Source: DTKY01 sp037440765 (GTDB lineage: Bacteria; Acidobacteriota; Terriglobia; Bryobacterales; Bryobacteraceae). From it: DNA of 20,336 nt. The translations under genes were made by a program, and so were the position numbers. Positions 6,913 to 13,952 of this stretch are shown piece by piece (the first letter of the stretch is position 1; each line of letters begins with the position of its first letter). Under the pieces are notes generated by a model, which saw only the letters and a list, made by a program, of their open reading frames with translations, did no database searches and was not told the DNA's origin. Location: contig JBBITL010000077.1 of assembly GCA_037440765.1 (NCBI GenBank), forward strand, positions 1 through 20,336, in the 5' to 3' direction.

Positions 6913-7920
6913 ATGCGGAAGGTGATGCTGTGCCTGCTCGCCGGCGAGTTGCTGGCCGGGCAGGCCCCTCGGATCTCTGTTATTGATTTCTACGGCCTGG
7001 AGCGGCTTTCGGAGACCGCCGCCCGGAAGGCCCTGGCCGTGAAAGAGGGCGATCCGCTTCCCCCCTCCAAGGCGGCGGCCGAGGAGCGCCTCGAGCAACT
7101 GGAGGCAGTGGTCCTGGCGCACCTGGAGGCGGTGTGCTGCGAGGGGGATGGGGCTATTCTGTTCGTGGGGATACAGGAGAAGGGTGCGCCGAGCTTCAGT
7201 CCGCGCACAGGCCCGGCTTCCTCGGCCGTGCTGGCGGAGGAAGTCGTCAAGGCTCACGCCGGGTTCCTGGAGCTGTACGGGAAAGGCGCCGGACCCGGTG
7301 AGACCCGCCAGAGCCTGGCGCCCGGCTACACGCTCTCCTCCGACCCGCGGCTGCGCGCCGCTGAGGAGCGTATCGCGGAAGTGGCCGGGCAGCAATTCGT
7401 GCACCTCCGGCATGTTCTGCGGGAGTCCTCGGAACCGGAGCACCGCGCCGTCGCCGCCTTCATGATCGGCTACGCGCCCGACAGGCAGGCGGCCGCCGAG
7501 GCATTGCAGTATGCGCTTCAGGATCCCGAGCCGGCCGTGCGCCACTCTGCGCTGCGGGCGCTGAAGTCCATCGCCGTGTTCGCCGCAGGCAACCCGGCCG
7601 CCGGCATCAGAATCTCGCCGACCTGGCCCGTGGAGTTGCTCAAGTCCGTCGTGTGGGGCGACCGCACGCGCGCGGCTGACCTGCTGGTGACCCTCACCGA
7701 AAGCCGCGATGAACGCACCCTGAACCAGATTCGTGAGAGCGCCCTGGCGCCGGTCGCCGACATGGCGCGCTGGAAGAGTCTGACTTACGCCCTGCCTGCT
7801 TACATCCTGTTCGGGCGGATGGCCGGCCTGGCGGAGGACGCGATCCAGGAGACCTGGTCGAAGGGGGAGCGGGAGAAGGTCATGGCGGAGCACGTGCCGC
7901 GGCTGCGGCGGCGGGACTGA
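6913..7920 (+). CDS. Exported protein with POTRA-like N-terminus and HEAT-repeat region
   Basis: The 335-residue product has a short signal peptide (about 1-18, cut near LLAGQA). Residues 20-90 read like a POTRA domain: ISVIDFYGLERLSE, then ALAVKEGDPLP, a helix ending near LEQLEAV, and the strand GAILFVGIQEK. Helical HEAT-like repeats follow around 165-260, including DPEPAVRHSALRALKSIAVF. The rest is helical. There is no barrel, so this is not a BamA or FhaC protein. A periplasmic interaction role is plausible but unproven. The start has only a weak upstream AAGG; an ATG four codons later is an alternative. The TGA stop abuts the stop of the convergent ATPase gene with no intervening base. 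Confidence 0.7.
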   Translation: MRKVMLCLLAGELLAGQAPRISVIDFYGLERLSETAARKALAVKEGDPLPPSKAAAEERLEQLEAVVLAHLEAVCCEGDGAILFVGIQEKGAPSFSPRTGPASSAVLAEEVVKAHAGFLELYGKGAGPGETRQSLAPGYTLSSDPRLRAAEERIAEVAGQQFVHLRHVLRESSEPEHRAVAAFMIGYAPDRQAAAEALQYALQDPEPAVRHSALRALKSIAVFAAGNPAAGIRISPTWPVELLKSVVWGDRTRAADLLVTLTESRDERTLNQIRESALAPVADMARWKSLTYALPAYILFGRMAGLAEDAIQETWSKGEREKVMAEHVPRLRRRD

Positions 7921-8976
7921 TCACATCACCCGGAGGCATTCGGGGGGAAACTCGATCACCCAATCGCGGTGGTGCTTCTGCTGGTCGTACTCGTGGGGCG
8001 CCATCTCTACCGTGATCCCGCGCTCAAAGTGCAGCCGGACACAGCCGGGGAGTTCCGTGACGCGAAGCAGCCGCCCGGCGACCTGGTTGAGCACCGGCGT
8101 GCCGGGGGCGGGAAGCGCGGCCAGTTCCGCCGGGCGCACGCATAGCGTCACGCGATCCCCGCGCAACCGGCCTGGGAAATACGGGCCCACCAGTTCCGTC
8201 TGGCCCAGGCGCAGGCGGCTGGTCTTCCGGGCCGGGTCCAGCGCCGTGATTTCCACCGGCAGCAGGTTGTGGCCGCCCAGCGCCCGCGCCACGTCAAGGC
8301 TGGCGGGCTGGCGCATGACCTCGCGCGGCGTTCCCGACTGGACCACTCTTCCCCGGGCCAGCACCAGCATGGGCGCGCCGAGCTCGAAGCAATCCTCGGC
8401 GGACGGCGTTGCAACCAGGACGGCGACTCCGGCGCCGGCCTGCCACAGAAGCTCGTATACCTGCCGGCGCTGGGGGCCGGCCAGGCCGCGGGCGGGATCG
8501 TCAGCCAGCAGCACCTTGGGCCTCGCCACCAGCGCGCGGGCGATCACTGCGCGCCGCCGTCCGGAGTCCTCGATATCCCGGGGGTAGCTGGAGGCGCGCT
8601 CCATCAGCCCGAAGCCGCCCAGCAACTCGTTCACCCGGCGATGCCGCTCCAGACGCGGAAGGCGCCGGCAGTTGGCGGCAAACAGCAGGTTCTCCCGCAG
8701 GGTCAGGTGCGGGAACAGTGCGCCGGCGGGCGGAAGATACACGCACGGCCGGCGCCGCGCGGGCAGATCGACGCCCGCCGCCCTGTCGAAAACGACCTGG
8801 CCTTCGAGCAGAATGCGTCCCTCATCCGGCTTCGTCAGGCCGGCGACGGCCTCCAGCAGCAGCGTCTTGCCAGCCGCCGGCGGGCCGAACAGAGATGTGA
8901 CGCCCTCCGGTACGGCGAACTCGGCCTCGAGCGTGAACCCCTGTTTGAGGGCCTTGACAACCCGAGCCTGGATCAT
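7921..8976 (-). CDS. ModC-like ABC transporter ATPase with degenerate catalytic motifs
   Basis: The 351-residue product has an ABC ATPase domain (about 1-230) and a C-terminal TOBE-like molybdate-binding region (about 235-351; CVRPAELAALP, GRLLRVTELPG). The Walker A (GPPAAGKT, 31-38) and Walker B Asp159 are present. Other motifs are altered: the Q-loop Gln position is Pro83 (YLPPAGALFPH), the LSGGQ signature reads IEDSG (135-139), the catalytic Glu after Walker B is Asp160, the D-loop reads GLAG, and the H-loop His is Pro191 (VATPSAED). The ATG at 8976 overlaps the ModB stop in ATGA, the usual translational coupling of modBC. The frame stays open upstream through modB, but that part is antisense-like noise. 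The protein either hydrolyses ATP poorly, acts with another ATPase, or is decaying. No ModA or ModE gene is nearby. Confidence 0.8.
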   Translation of the reverse strand: MIQARVVKALKQGFTLEAEFAVPEGVTSLFGPPAAGKTLLLEAVAGLTKPDEGRILLEGQVVFDRAAGVDLPARRRPCVYLPPAGALFPHLTLRENLLFAANCRRLPRLERHRRVNELLGGFGLMERASSYPRDIEDSGRRRAVIARALVARPKVLLADDPARGLAGPQRRQVYELLWQAGAGVAVLVATPSAEDCFELGAPMLVLARGRVVQSGTPREVMRQPASLDVARALGGHNLLPVEITALDPARKTSRLRLGQTELVGPYFPGRLRGDRVTLCVRPAELAALPAPGTPVLNQVAGRLLRVTELPGCVRLHFERGITVEMAPHEYDQQKHHRDWVIEFPPECLRVM

Positions 8977-9641
8977 CGCGCCGCCTGCCTCGGCATGAGC
9001 CGGTTCGACAGGAACAGAAGCCCCAGAACCAGGGCCGACATCACCAGCACAAGCGCGCGGGCCGCGGCGCCGTCGCCTCTTTCGACCGCGTCGTACACCG
9101 CCACAGACAGGGTCTGGGTCCGGCCGGGCAGGTTGCCCGCGATCAAGATGGTGATGCCGAAGTCGGCCATGGAGCGCGCCAGGGCCAGCGCCGTGGCGGC
9201 CAGGATGGGCCGCCTCGCCAGAGGCAGGCTCACCAGCCAGAAGGCGCGCCACGGGGAGGCTCCGAGCCCGCGCGCGGCCCGGGCGAAGCCCGGGTCGACA
9301 CCCCCCAGGGCATCCCGCACGGCTCTTGTCAGGAGCGGAGCCGTGTACACGGCGGCCGCCACCACGGCGGCCTGCCAGGTGAACAGAAGGGGGGCGCCGG
9401 ACAGTGTCTCGTAGAACTTCCCCAGCGGGCTCGCCTGGCTCAGGACCACCAGCAGGTAGTAGCCAAGGACCGTGGGGGGCAGCACCAGGGGCAGATCGAC
9501 CAGCGCCTCCAGAACGCTCTTGCCCCGAAACTGACGTCCGGCCAGCAGCCAGCCGAGCGCCAGCCCCGCGGCCAGAGACAGCGCCGTGGCCAGCGCTCCG
9601 ACGCGCAGGCTCAGCCACAGAGGGAACCAGTCTATCTGCAT
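8973..9641 (-). CDS. modB: ModB-like molybdate ABC transporter permease
   Basis: The 222-residue inner-membrane protein has about five hydrophobic segments (near 11-34, 48-67, 84-105, 137-157 and 188-207). Landmark motifs are LVLPPTVLGYYLL and the ABC-coupling EAA-loop region DPGFARAARGLGASPWRAFW (about 117-136), followed by LPLARRPILAAT, ADFGITILIAGNLPGRTQT and VAVYDAVERGD. All of these are typical of ModB. The EAA Glu is replaced by Arg, and the usual EFG motif is DFG. The length is normal for the family. It is translationally coupled to the ATPase downstream (4-nt overlap). The start has no clear Shine-Dalgarno, but a perfect TATAAT lies 10 nt upstream, suggesting a nearly leaderless transcript. 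Substrate assignment (molybdate or tungstate) rests on family resemblance only. Confidence 0.83.
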   Translation of the reverse strand: MQIDWFPLWLSLRVGALATALSLAAGLALGWLLAGRQFRGKSVLEALVDLPLVLPPTVLGYYLLVVLSQASPLGKFYETLSGAPLLFTWQAAVVAAAVYTAPLLTRAVRDALGGVDPGFARAARGLGASPWRAFWLVSLPLARRPILAATALALARSMADFGITILIAGNLPGRTQTLSVAVYDAVERGDGAAARALVLVMSALVLGLLFLSNRLMPRQAAR

Positions 9642-9651
9642 CGGAGAATCA

Positions 9652-9657
9652 ATTATA
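9652..9657 (-). promoter_or_regulatory. TATAAT box directly upstream of the ModB-like gene
   Basis: A perfect TATAAT on the minus strand ends 10 nt before the ATG at 9641, so transcription would begin only a few bases before the start codon. No good -35 is present at 16-18 bp. A near-palindrome centred on GTATAC (within about 9668-9683) occupies the -35 zone and could be an operator. Confidence 0.35.
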
Positions 9658-9750
9658 TCCGCACGCGCCGGCGTATACCGGCCAGAAGCTGGGAGCCCGG
9701 AAGTTGGAAGAGCAGGGAAGGAGAATCACGCAAGTCAGTCGGAGACTGCG

Positions 9751-9885
9751 ATGAACAGATACGGTTTGCTGGTCGCGGCGGTTTGCTGCGCCGCAGGAGG
9801 CGTGCTGGCTCAGACACAGGTCAGCTCCGGTGATCTGGCCGGCGTTATCACCGACTCCAAGAGCGCCGCGATCGGCGGCGCCCGG
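9751..9885 (+). pseudogene. 5' fragment of an Oar-like TonB-dependent/carboxypeptidase-regulatory-domain protein
   Basis: An ATG at 9751 with GGAG 6 nt upstream (9741-9744) begins a signal peptide (MNRYGLLVAAVCCAAGGVLA). The first strand of a carboxypeptidase-regulatory-like domain follows (TQVSSGDLAGVITDSKSAA, then IGGA). This is the standard opening of Oar-like TonB-dependent proteins, which are abundant in Solibacter-type Acidobacteriota and normally run to about 1000 residues. Homology-like sequence stops near 9885, four bases before the stop codon of the minus-strand gene at 9889. Beyond that the frame merely reads the antisense of that gene. The remnant therefore marks a deletion or rearrangement junction. 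The frame also extends upstream to 9586, but the start signals favour 9751. Confidence 0.6.
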
Positions 9886-9888
9886 CCT

Positions 9889-10386
9889 CTACTGGCCGGC
9901 GTGCTCGACGATTTCCGAGGCGCCGCGGTCGACTTCTTCCACGCGGATGGTGAGGTTCTTGCGGGCCAGAATCTGTGCTTCCGGGACCTCGAAGCGCGCG
10001 CCTATCATGCGGTCCACGGTCTGGCGGGGCGGGATGCGGCTCCGGTAGATGAGCGACTCGTTGTACTTCTGGCCCAGCAGCGGGAAGTACTCGAACAGGC
10101 GCGCGGCGTCGGTGTCTGCGATGGTGCTGCCTTCGACCAGGAAGCCTTCGCCGTCAATCACCGATACCGTCACCGAGCGCACCATCCAGGGGTAATCGGC
10201 CAGGTTGGTCACGCGGAAGTCGATCAGCGCCACCGAGCTGTTCTCATCCGTGGCCAGAGTGCGCACCTTGAGGATGGAGCCCGCAAGCTGCATGTGCGCG
10301 CCGCGCTGTATGTAGAAGATCCAGGCCACGGCGCCCGCCACGGCCGCCAGACCTATCAGCGCGAAAAGCAGCAGGCGGATTCTCAT
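9889..10386 (-). CDS. Membrane-anchored protein of unknown function
   Basis: The 165-residue product has one N-terminal membrane segment (about 4-26, LLLFALIGLAAVAGAVAWIFYI) and a predicted periplasmic beta-rich domain (about 32-150), with strands such as VALIDFRVTNLADYPWMV and VSVIDGEGFLVEG. A single-sandwich accessory fold is possible; I do not recognise the family. It lies 15 nt after the AI-2E-type permease gene on the same strand, with AGGA 8 nt before its ATG, so the two probably form an operon. Its stop codon sits at the edge of the broken Oar-like leader on the opposite strand. Confidence 0.75.
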   Translation of the reverse strand: MRIRLLLFALIGLAAVAGAVAWIFYIQRGAHMQLAGSILKVRTLATDENSSVALIDFRVTNLADYPWMVRSVTVSVIDGEGFLVEGSTIADTDAARLFEYFPLLGQKYNESLIYRSRIPPRQTVDRMIGARFEVPEAQILARKNLTIRVEEVDRGASEIVEHAGQ

Positions 10387-10401
10387 CGCAGTGTCCTTAT
10401 C

Positions 10402-11571
10402 TCAGTCTCCCAGCAGCCGGCCGTACGCCTGGAGGCCTCGCACGTTGTCACAGACCGCCTTGATTCCGGCGGTCAGCGGGATGGCCAGGATCAGGCCTAT
10501 GCCGCCCCACATGGCCGTCCACAGCATGAGCGCCACGGTCACCACCAGCGGGTTCAGGTGCACCCGGGAGCCGACGACCTTCGGATAAAAGAGGTTCAGA
10601 GCGAGCAGGTGCAGCACCGACACGGCGCTGCCCAGCAGCAGGTAGGGCGCCATGGTCGTGTACACCGGCAGCGCCGCGAACAGCGCCGGCACCACGGCCA
10701 GGGGGAGGCCGATGTAGGGAATAAGGCTCAGAAAACCGCTCAGCGGCCCTATCAGCAGGGGGTAGGGCAGCCGGAAGATCCAGAACAGCAGCGAGCTCAC
10801 GCCGGCCAGCATCAGTCCCAGCGCGAAGTTGCCGACCACGAAGCCGCGCACCATCATGGCGATTCCGTCCAGCGTGTTGCCGGCGATCAGACGCGCCTGC
10901 CCGTCGAACAAGTGCAGAAAGGCCTTGTACACGTGGTCCCGCCAGCTCAGCATGAAGTAGACCAGGAAGGGCACGAAGGAGGCCATCAGCAGAATGTCGT
11001 ACACCGACCCCAGATGAGCGTACAGGTAGCGGACCAGCGGCGTGCGGTCCTGCAGGATGCGCACTTCCTGAACGGGCGGGGGCAGGACGGGCGCGGGCGG
11101 CTCGGCCGAGCGCCGCCGCGGTTGCTTGGAGGCGGCGGTTTCCTGTGGCTGCGCTCCCGGTTGGCTGGTCCGCTCCTGGATGCGCCTGGGGACCAGCAGC
11201 CGATAGGTGGTCTTTTCCATCTCCTCGACCTTCAGGATGACGGCGTCAACCAACTCCGTGATGCGAGTGCTGTAAGTGGGCAAGTCCCGGTAGATGCTTA
11301 CGGCCTGCGTGTAGAGGCCGAGCCCCGCCAGGTAGATGATCAACAGCGCCAGGACGCAGATGACGAAGCTGGCCACCGCCCTGGGAAGCCGCAGCCGGAT
11401 CAGCAGACCGACGAAGGGCTCCAGGATGAAGGCGAGCACCACCGCGGAAATGAGGGTCACAAAGAACAACTGGCCGAAGTAAAGGAGGGCGATGACGCCG
11501 GCCAAGGCGAGCACCGCCACCGCAGGGTGCTTGGGCTTCAGTGTTCCGAGCGAGTCGACAACCAGGGCCAC
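10402..11571 (-). CDS. AI-2E/PerM family membrane transporter
   Basis: From the GTG at 11571 the product is 389 residues. Hydrophobic segments near 16-32, 34-55 and 67-88 precede a soluble loop (about 89-200). The loop ends in an unusually long Pro/Gln/Arg-rich insert (about 140-178, with PPAPVLPPPVQEV). Five or more further segments follow, including GFVVGNFALGLMLAGVSSLL, PLSGFLSLIPYIGLPLAVVP and the C-terminal MWGGIGLILAIPLTAGIKAV. These match the AI-2E exporter/PerM superfamily, whose members transport autoinducer-2, Na+ or other small solutes; the substrate cannot be told. The frame is open much further upstream over the epimerase gene, so the start is a judgement: GTG 11571 has GGAGG about 12 nt upstream, a longer spacing than usual. 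It is probably cotranscribed with the gene at 9889-10386. Confidence 0.85.
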   Translation of the reverse strand: MALVVDSLGTLKPKHPAVAVLALAGVIALLYFGQLFFVTLISAVVLAFILEPFVGLLIRLRLPRAVASFVICVLALLIIYLAGLGLYTQAVSIYRDLPTYSTRITELVDAVILKVEEMEKTTYRLLVPRRIQERTSQPGAQPQETAASKQPRRRSAEPPAPVLPPPVQEVRILQDRTPLVRYLYAHLGSVYDILLMASFVPFLVYFMLSWRDHVYKAFLHLFDGQARLIAGNTLDGIAMMVRGFVVGNFALGLMLAGVSSLLFWIFRLPYPLLIGPLSGFLSLIPYIGLPLAVVPALFAALPVYTTMAPYLLLGSAVSVLHLLALNLFYPKVVGSRVHLNPLVVTVALMLWTAMWGGIGLILAIPLTAGIKAVCDNVRGLQAYGRLLGD

Positions 11572-11639
11572 GAGAAGATCAACCCTCCGAGCGGCTAGTG
11601 CTACTCTAGCACGCCAGACGCCGGCAACGCCCACCGGCG

Positions 11640-12788
11640 CTACTTGGGCAATGGGAAGCGATAGACCGTGGTGCTCTGGTACTCCTGGCCGGGCTTCAAC
11701 ACCGTTGACGGAAACTGCGGCTTGTTCGGCGAATCCGGGTAGTGCTGCGTCTCCAGGCAGAAACCCGACCGCCTGGACATCACCTTGCCGCCCTTGCCGG
11801 TGAGCGTTCCGTCCAGGAAATTGCCCGAGTAAAACTGGATTCCGGGCTCGGTGGTCAGCACCTCCATGACACGCCCCGTCTTGGGCTCGCGGACCACTGC
11901 CGCCAGGGAAAGGGCCCCGCCGCCGCCGGTGAGCACATAGTTGTGGTCGTAGCCGCCGCCGAACTTGATCTGCTCGTCGGCCTGGTTGATGCGGGCGCCT
12001 ATGGCCACGGGCCGGCGGAAGTCGAACGGGGTGCCCTCGACGCTGCGCAGTTCGCCGGTGGGGATCAGCGTCGCATCGACGGGAGTGAACCTGTCGGCGT
12101 GCAGCGTCAGTTCGTGGCCGAGTATGTCGGGCTCGGCCGGTCCGCCCAGGTTGAAGTACGAGTGGTTGGTCAGGTTGACCACGGTGTCTTTGTCCGTGGT
12201 CGCTGTGTAGTCGATCCGCAGTTCGTTCTGGTCCGTCAGCGTGTAGACCACCGTGGCGGACAGATTGCCGGGATAGCCCTCTTCGCCGTCCTTGCTCAGG
12301 TAGCTCAACTCCAGCTTCCGGGCCTGGGCGTTGGAGGCGTCCCGCGCCTGCCACAGCACCTTGTCGAAGCCCTTCAGCCCGCCGTGAAGCGCGTTGGGCC
12401 CGTTGTTGGCGGCGAGTTTGTACTCGACCCCGTTCAGCGTGAAGCGGGCTGCGCCTATGCGGTTGCCGTAGCGGCCGATGATGGCTCCCAGATAGGGGTG
12501 GGGCTTCAGGTAGCCTGCCAGATCGTCGAAGCCCAGGACCACGTCCTCCAGCTTGCCGTCCCGGTCTGGCGTCTTGAGGCTGGTCACGATGCCGCCCCAG
12601 GTGATGATGGATACTTCCACGCCGTTCTTGTTTGTGAGCGTGTAGAGGTCGACCGGCTGGCCGTCCGTGGTGGTTCCGTAAGCTTGTTTGCTCATTCGTC
12701 CTGTGGCTCCCGTCTCCGTGCGCGGCCCGCAGCCCGCGAGAAGCACCAGGGCCAGGGCGGGCGCAAATAAGCAGTTCGCGCGCGTCAT
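11640..12788 (-). CDS. galM: Aldose 1-epimerase (galactose mutarotase), lipoprotein
   Basis: The 382-residue product interconverts alpha and beta anomers of hexoses. Its catalytic features are all visible: NNGPNALHGG near 115-124 and TNHSYFNLGG near 190-199 (the two active-site His regions), FGGGYDHNYVL (about 260-270), and the general-base Glu in FCLETQHYPDSPN (about 340-352). The N-terminus ALVLLAGC is a lipobox with Cys20, so the enzyme should be lipid-anchored and periplasmic rather than cytoplasmic. The start at 12788 is set by the lipoprotein signal; AGGAGG directly abuts the ATG, an unusually short spacing. The frame stays open to 12914 but shows no signal there. The gene is divergent from the epimerase/reductase gene at 12914 and precedes the permease gene by about 70 nt on the same strand. 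Confidence 0.9.
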   Translation of the reverse strand: MTRANCLFAPALALVLLAGCGPRTETGATGRMSKQAYGTTTDGQPVDLYTLTNKNGVEVSIITWGGIVTSLKTPDRDGKLEDVVLGFDDLAGYLKPHPYLGAIIGRYGNRIGAARFTLNGVEYKLAANNGPNALHGGLKGFDKVLWQARDASNAQARKLELSYLSKDGEEGYPGNLSATVVYTLTDQNELRIDYTATTDKDTVVNLTNHSYFNLGGPAEPDILGHELTLHADRFTPVDATLIPTGELRSVEGTPFDFRRPVAIGARINQADEQIKFGGGYDHNYVLTGGGGALSLAAVVREPKTGRVMEVLTTEPGIQFYSGNFLDGTLTGKGGKVMSRRSGFCLETQHYPDSPNKPQFPSTVLKPGQEYQSTTVYRFPLPK

Positions 12789-12913
12789 CCTCCTATTGTG
12801 CACGAAACCGGATCCGCCGGCTGTCCGGTGCAGGCCGCGCGCCGAATCGCCAGGAGCGCACGCCGAATGACATACGGCAGGGGTGGTACGCTGAAGCGAG
12901 GAAACGGAGTCCA

Positions 12914-13942
12914 TTGATCGACCTTGCCAGGAAACGCATTGTAGTTACAGGAGGCGCCGGGTTTCTCGGCGGCCACCTCGTTGAGGCGCTGGCCGCCCGT
13001 GGGTGCCGGGACGTCTTCGTCCCGCGCGCCTGGGAGTACGATTTGACCGGCCGGGAGGCGGTGGAACGGCTCCTTCGCCAGCAGCGCCCCGAGATCCTCA
13101 TACACCTGGCCGCGTTTGTGGGCGGGATCGGGGCGAACCGCGCCGAGCCCGGCCGCTCTTTCTACGAAAACGCTCTGATGGGCCTGCATCTGATCGAGGC
13201 GGCGCGGGTGCACGGCGTCGGGAAGACCGTGGTCCTGGGCACCGTTTGCTCTTACCCCGAGTTCTCGCCGGTCCCGTTTCGCGAGGAAGACCTCTGGAAC
13301 GGCTATCCGCAGGAGACCAACGCCCCCTATGGCATTGCGAAGAAGGCTCTGCTCGTTCAGTGCCAGGCTTACAGGCAGCAGTATGGGATGGAGGCGATCT
13401 GCCTGTTGCCGGTGAACCTGTATGGGCCCAGGGACAACTTCCACGCGGAAACTTCGCACGTGATTCCAGCCATCATACGGAAGTGCCTGGAGGGAATCGA
13501 AGCAGGCGCGGGCGAGATCGTCTTGTGGGGAGACGGCTCGCCGACCAGGGAGTTCCTGTATGTGACAGATGCCGCAGAGGGGATCATCGCGGCCACCGAG
13601 CGCTACGACAAGCCCGAACCGGTCAATCTCGGCAGCGGGAAGGAAATCGCAGTCCGGGACCTGGCGGCCATAATAGCTGAAATGACAGGCTTCAAAGGGC
13701 GAATCGTCTGGGACACGTCCAAACCGAACGGCCAGACGCGCCGGTTGCTGGATGTCTCACGCGCCTGGAGGGAATTCGGCTTCCGGGCCACTACGCCGCT
13801 GGAAGACGGGCTGCGGAGGACCATAGACTGGTACCAGCAGAGCCGGCAGGCCAGCGCGGCTTCAGGACGCGGGGAACTGGGCGGCAGAACTCCGGCGCAC
13901 CCGCCGGGACGCCCAAGCAGGTGCTCAACATCGCCGATGTAG
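12914..13942 (+). CDS. NAD-dependent epimerase/reductase, GDP-L-fucose synthase-like
   Basis: The 342-residue extended short-chain dehydrogenase has the cofactor motif TGGAGFLG (about 12-19), a catalytic Ser in TVCSYP (about 110-115) and YGIAKK (Tyr/Lys dyad, about 136-141). Fcl-type landmarks include AAFVGGIGANRAEP, VNLYGPRDNF and GDGSPTREFLYV. GDP-fucose synthase makes GDP-L-fucose from the 4-keto-6-deoxymannose intermediate; the partner Gmd is not in the window, so substrate is inferred. The last 35 or so residues after IDWYQQ are a Ser/Pro/Arg/Gly-rich tail not typical of the family. The start is a TTG with GGAG 4 nt upstream. It begins the plus-strand glycan block, with the FkbM fusion 10 nt downstream. 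Confidence 0.85.
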   Translation: MIDLARKRIVVTGGAGFLGGHLVEALAARGCRDVFVPRAWEYDLTGREAVERLLRQQRPEILIHLAAFVGGIGANRAEPGRSFYENALMGLHLIEAARVHGVGKTVVLGTVCSYPEFSPVPFREEDLWNGYPQETNAPYGIAKKALLVQCQAYRQQYGMEAICLLPVNLYGPRDNFHAETSHVIPAIIRKCLEGIEAGAGEIVLWGDGSPTREFLYVTDAAEGIIAATERYDKPEPVNLGSGKEIAVRDLAAIIAEMTGFKGRIVWDTSKPNGQTRRLLDVSRAWREFGFRATTPLEDGLRRTIDWYQQSRQASAASGRGELGGRTPAHPPGRPSRCSTSPM

Positions 13943-13952
13943 AATCTGTCTG

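Noticed and set aside
8269..9414. Long plus-strand frame opposite modBC
   Set aside because: It lies opposite two genes with clear family motifs, and its composition is typical of a shadow frame with no recognisable domain.
8977..9618. N-terminal extension of the ModC-like frame over modB
   Set aside because: The extra residues are Gly/Arg/Ala-rich and overlap ModB in another frame, and the ABC domain begins at the ATG at 8976 in the usual ATGA coupling with modB.
9586..11598. A 670-codon plus-strand open frame spanning the Oar-like leader and beyond
   Set aside because: After about 9885 it is antisense to two well-supported genes (the unknown membrane protein and the AI-2E permease). Its Gln/His/Arg-rich composition is that of a high-GC shadow frame. 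Only the first 44 codons from 9751 look like real protein.
11572..12354. N-terminal extension of the AI-2E permease frame over the epimerase gene
   Set aside because: The extension is antisense-like in composition and overlaps a complete aldose 1-epimerase on the same strand in another frame. The permease homology starts near 11571.
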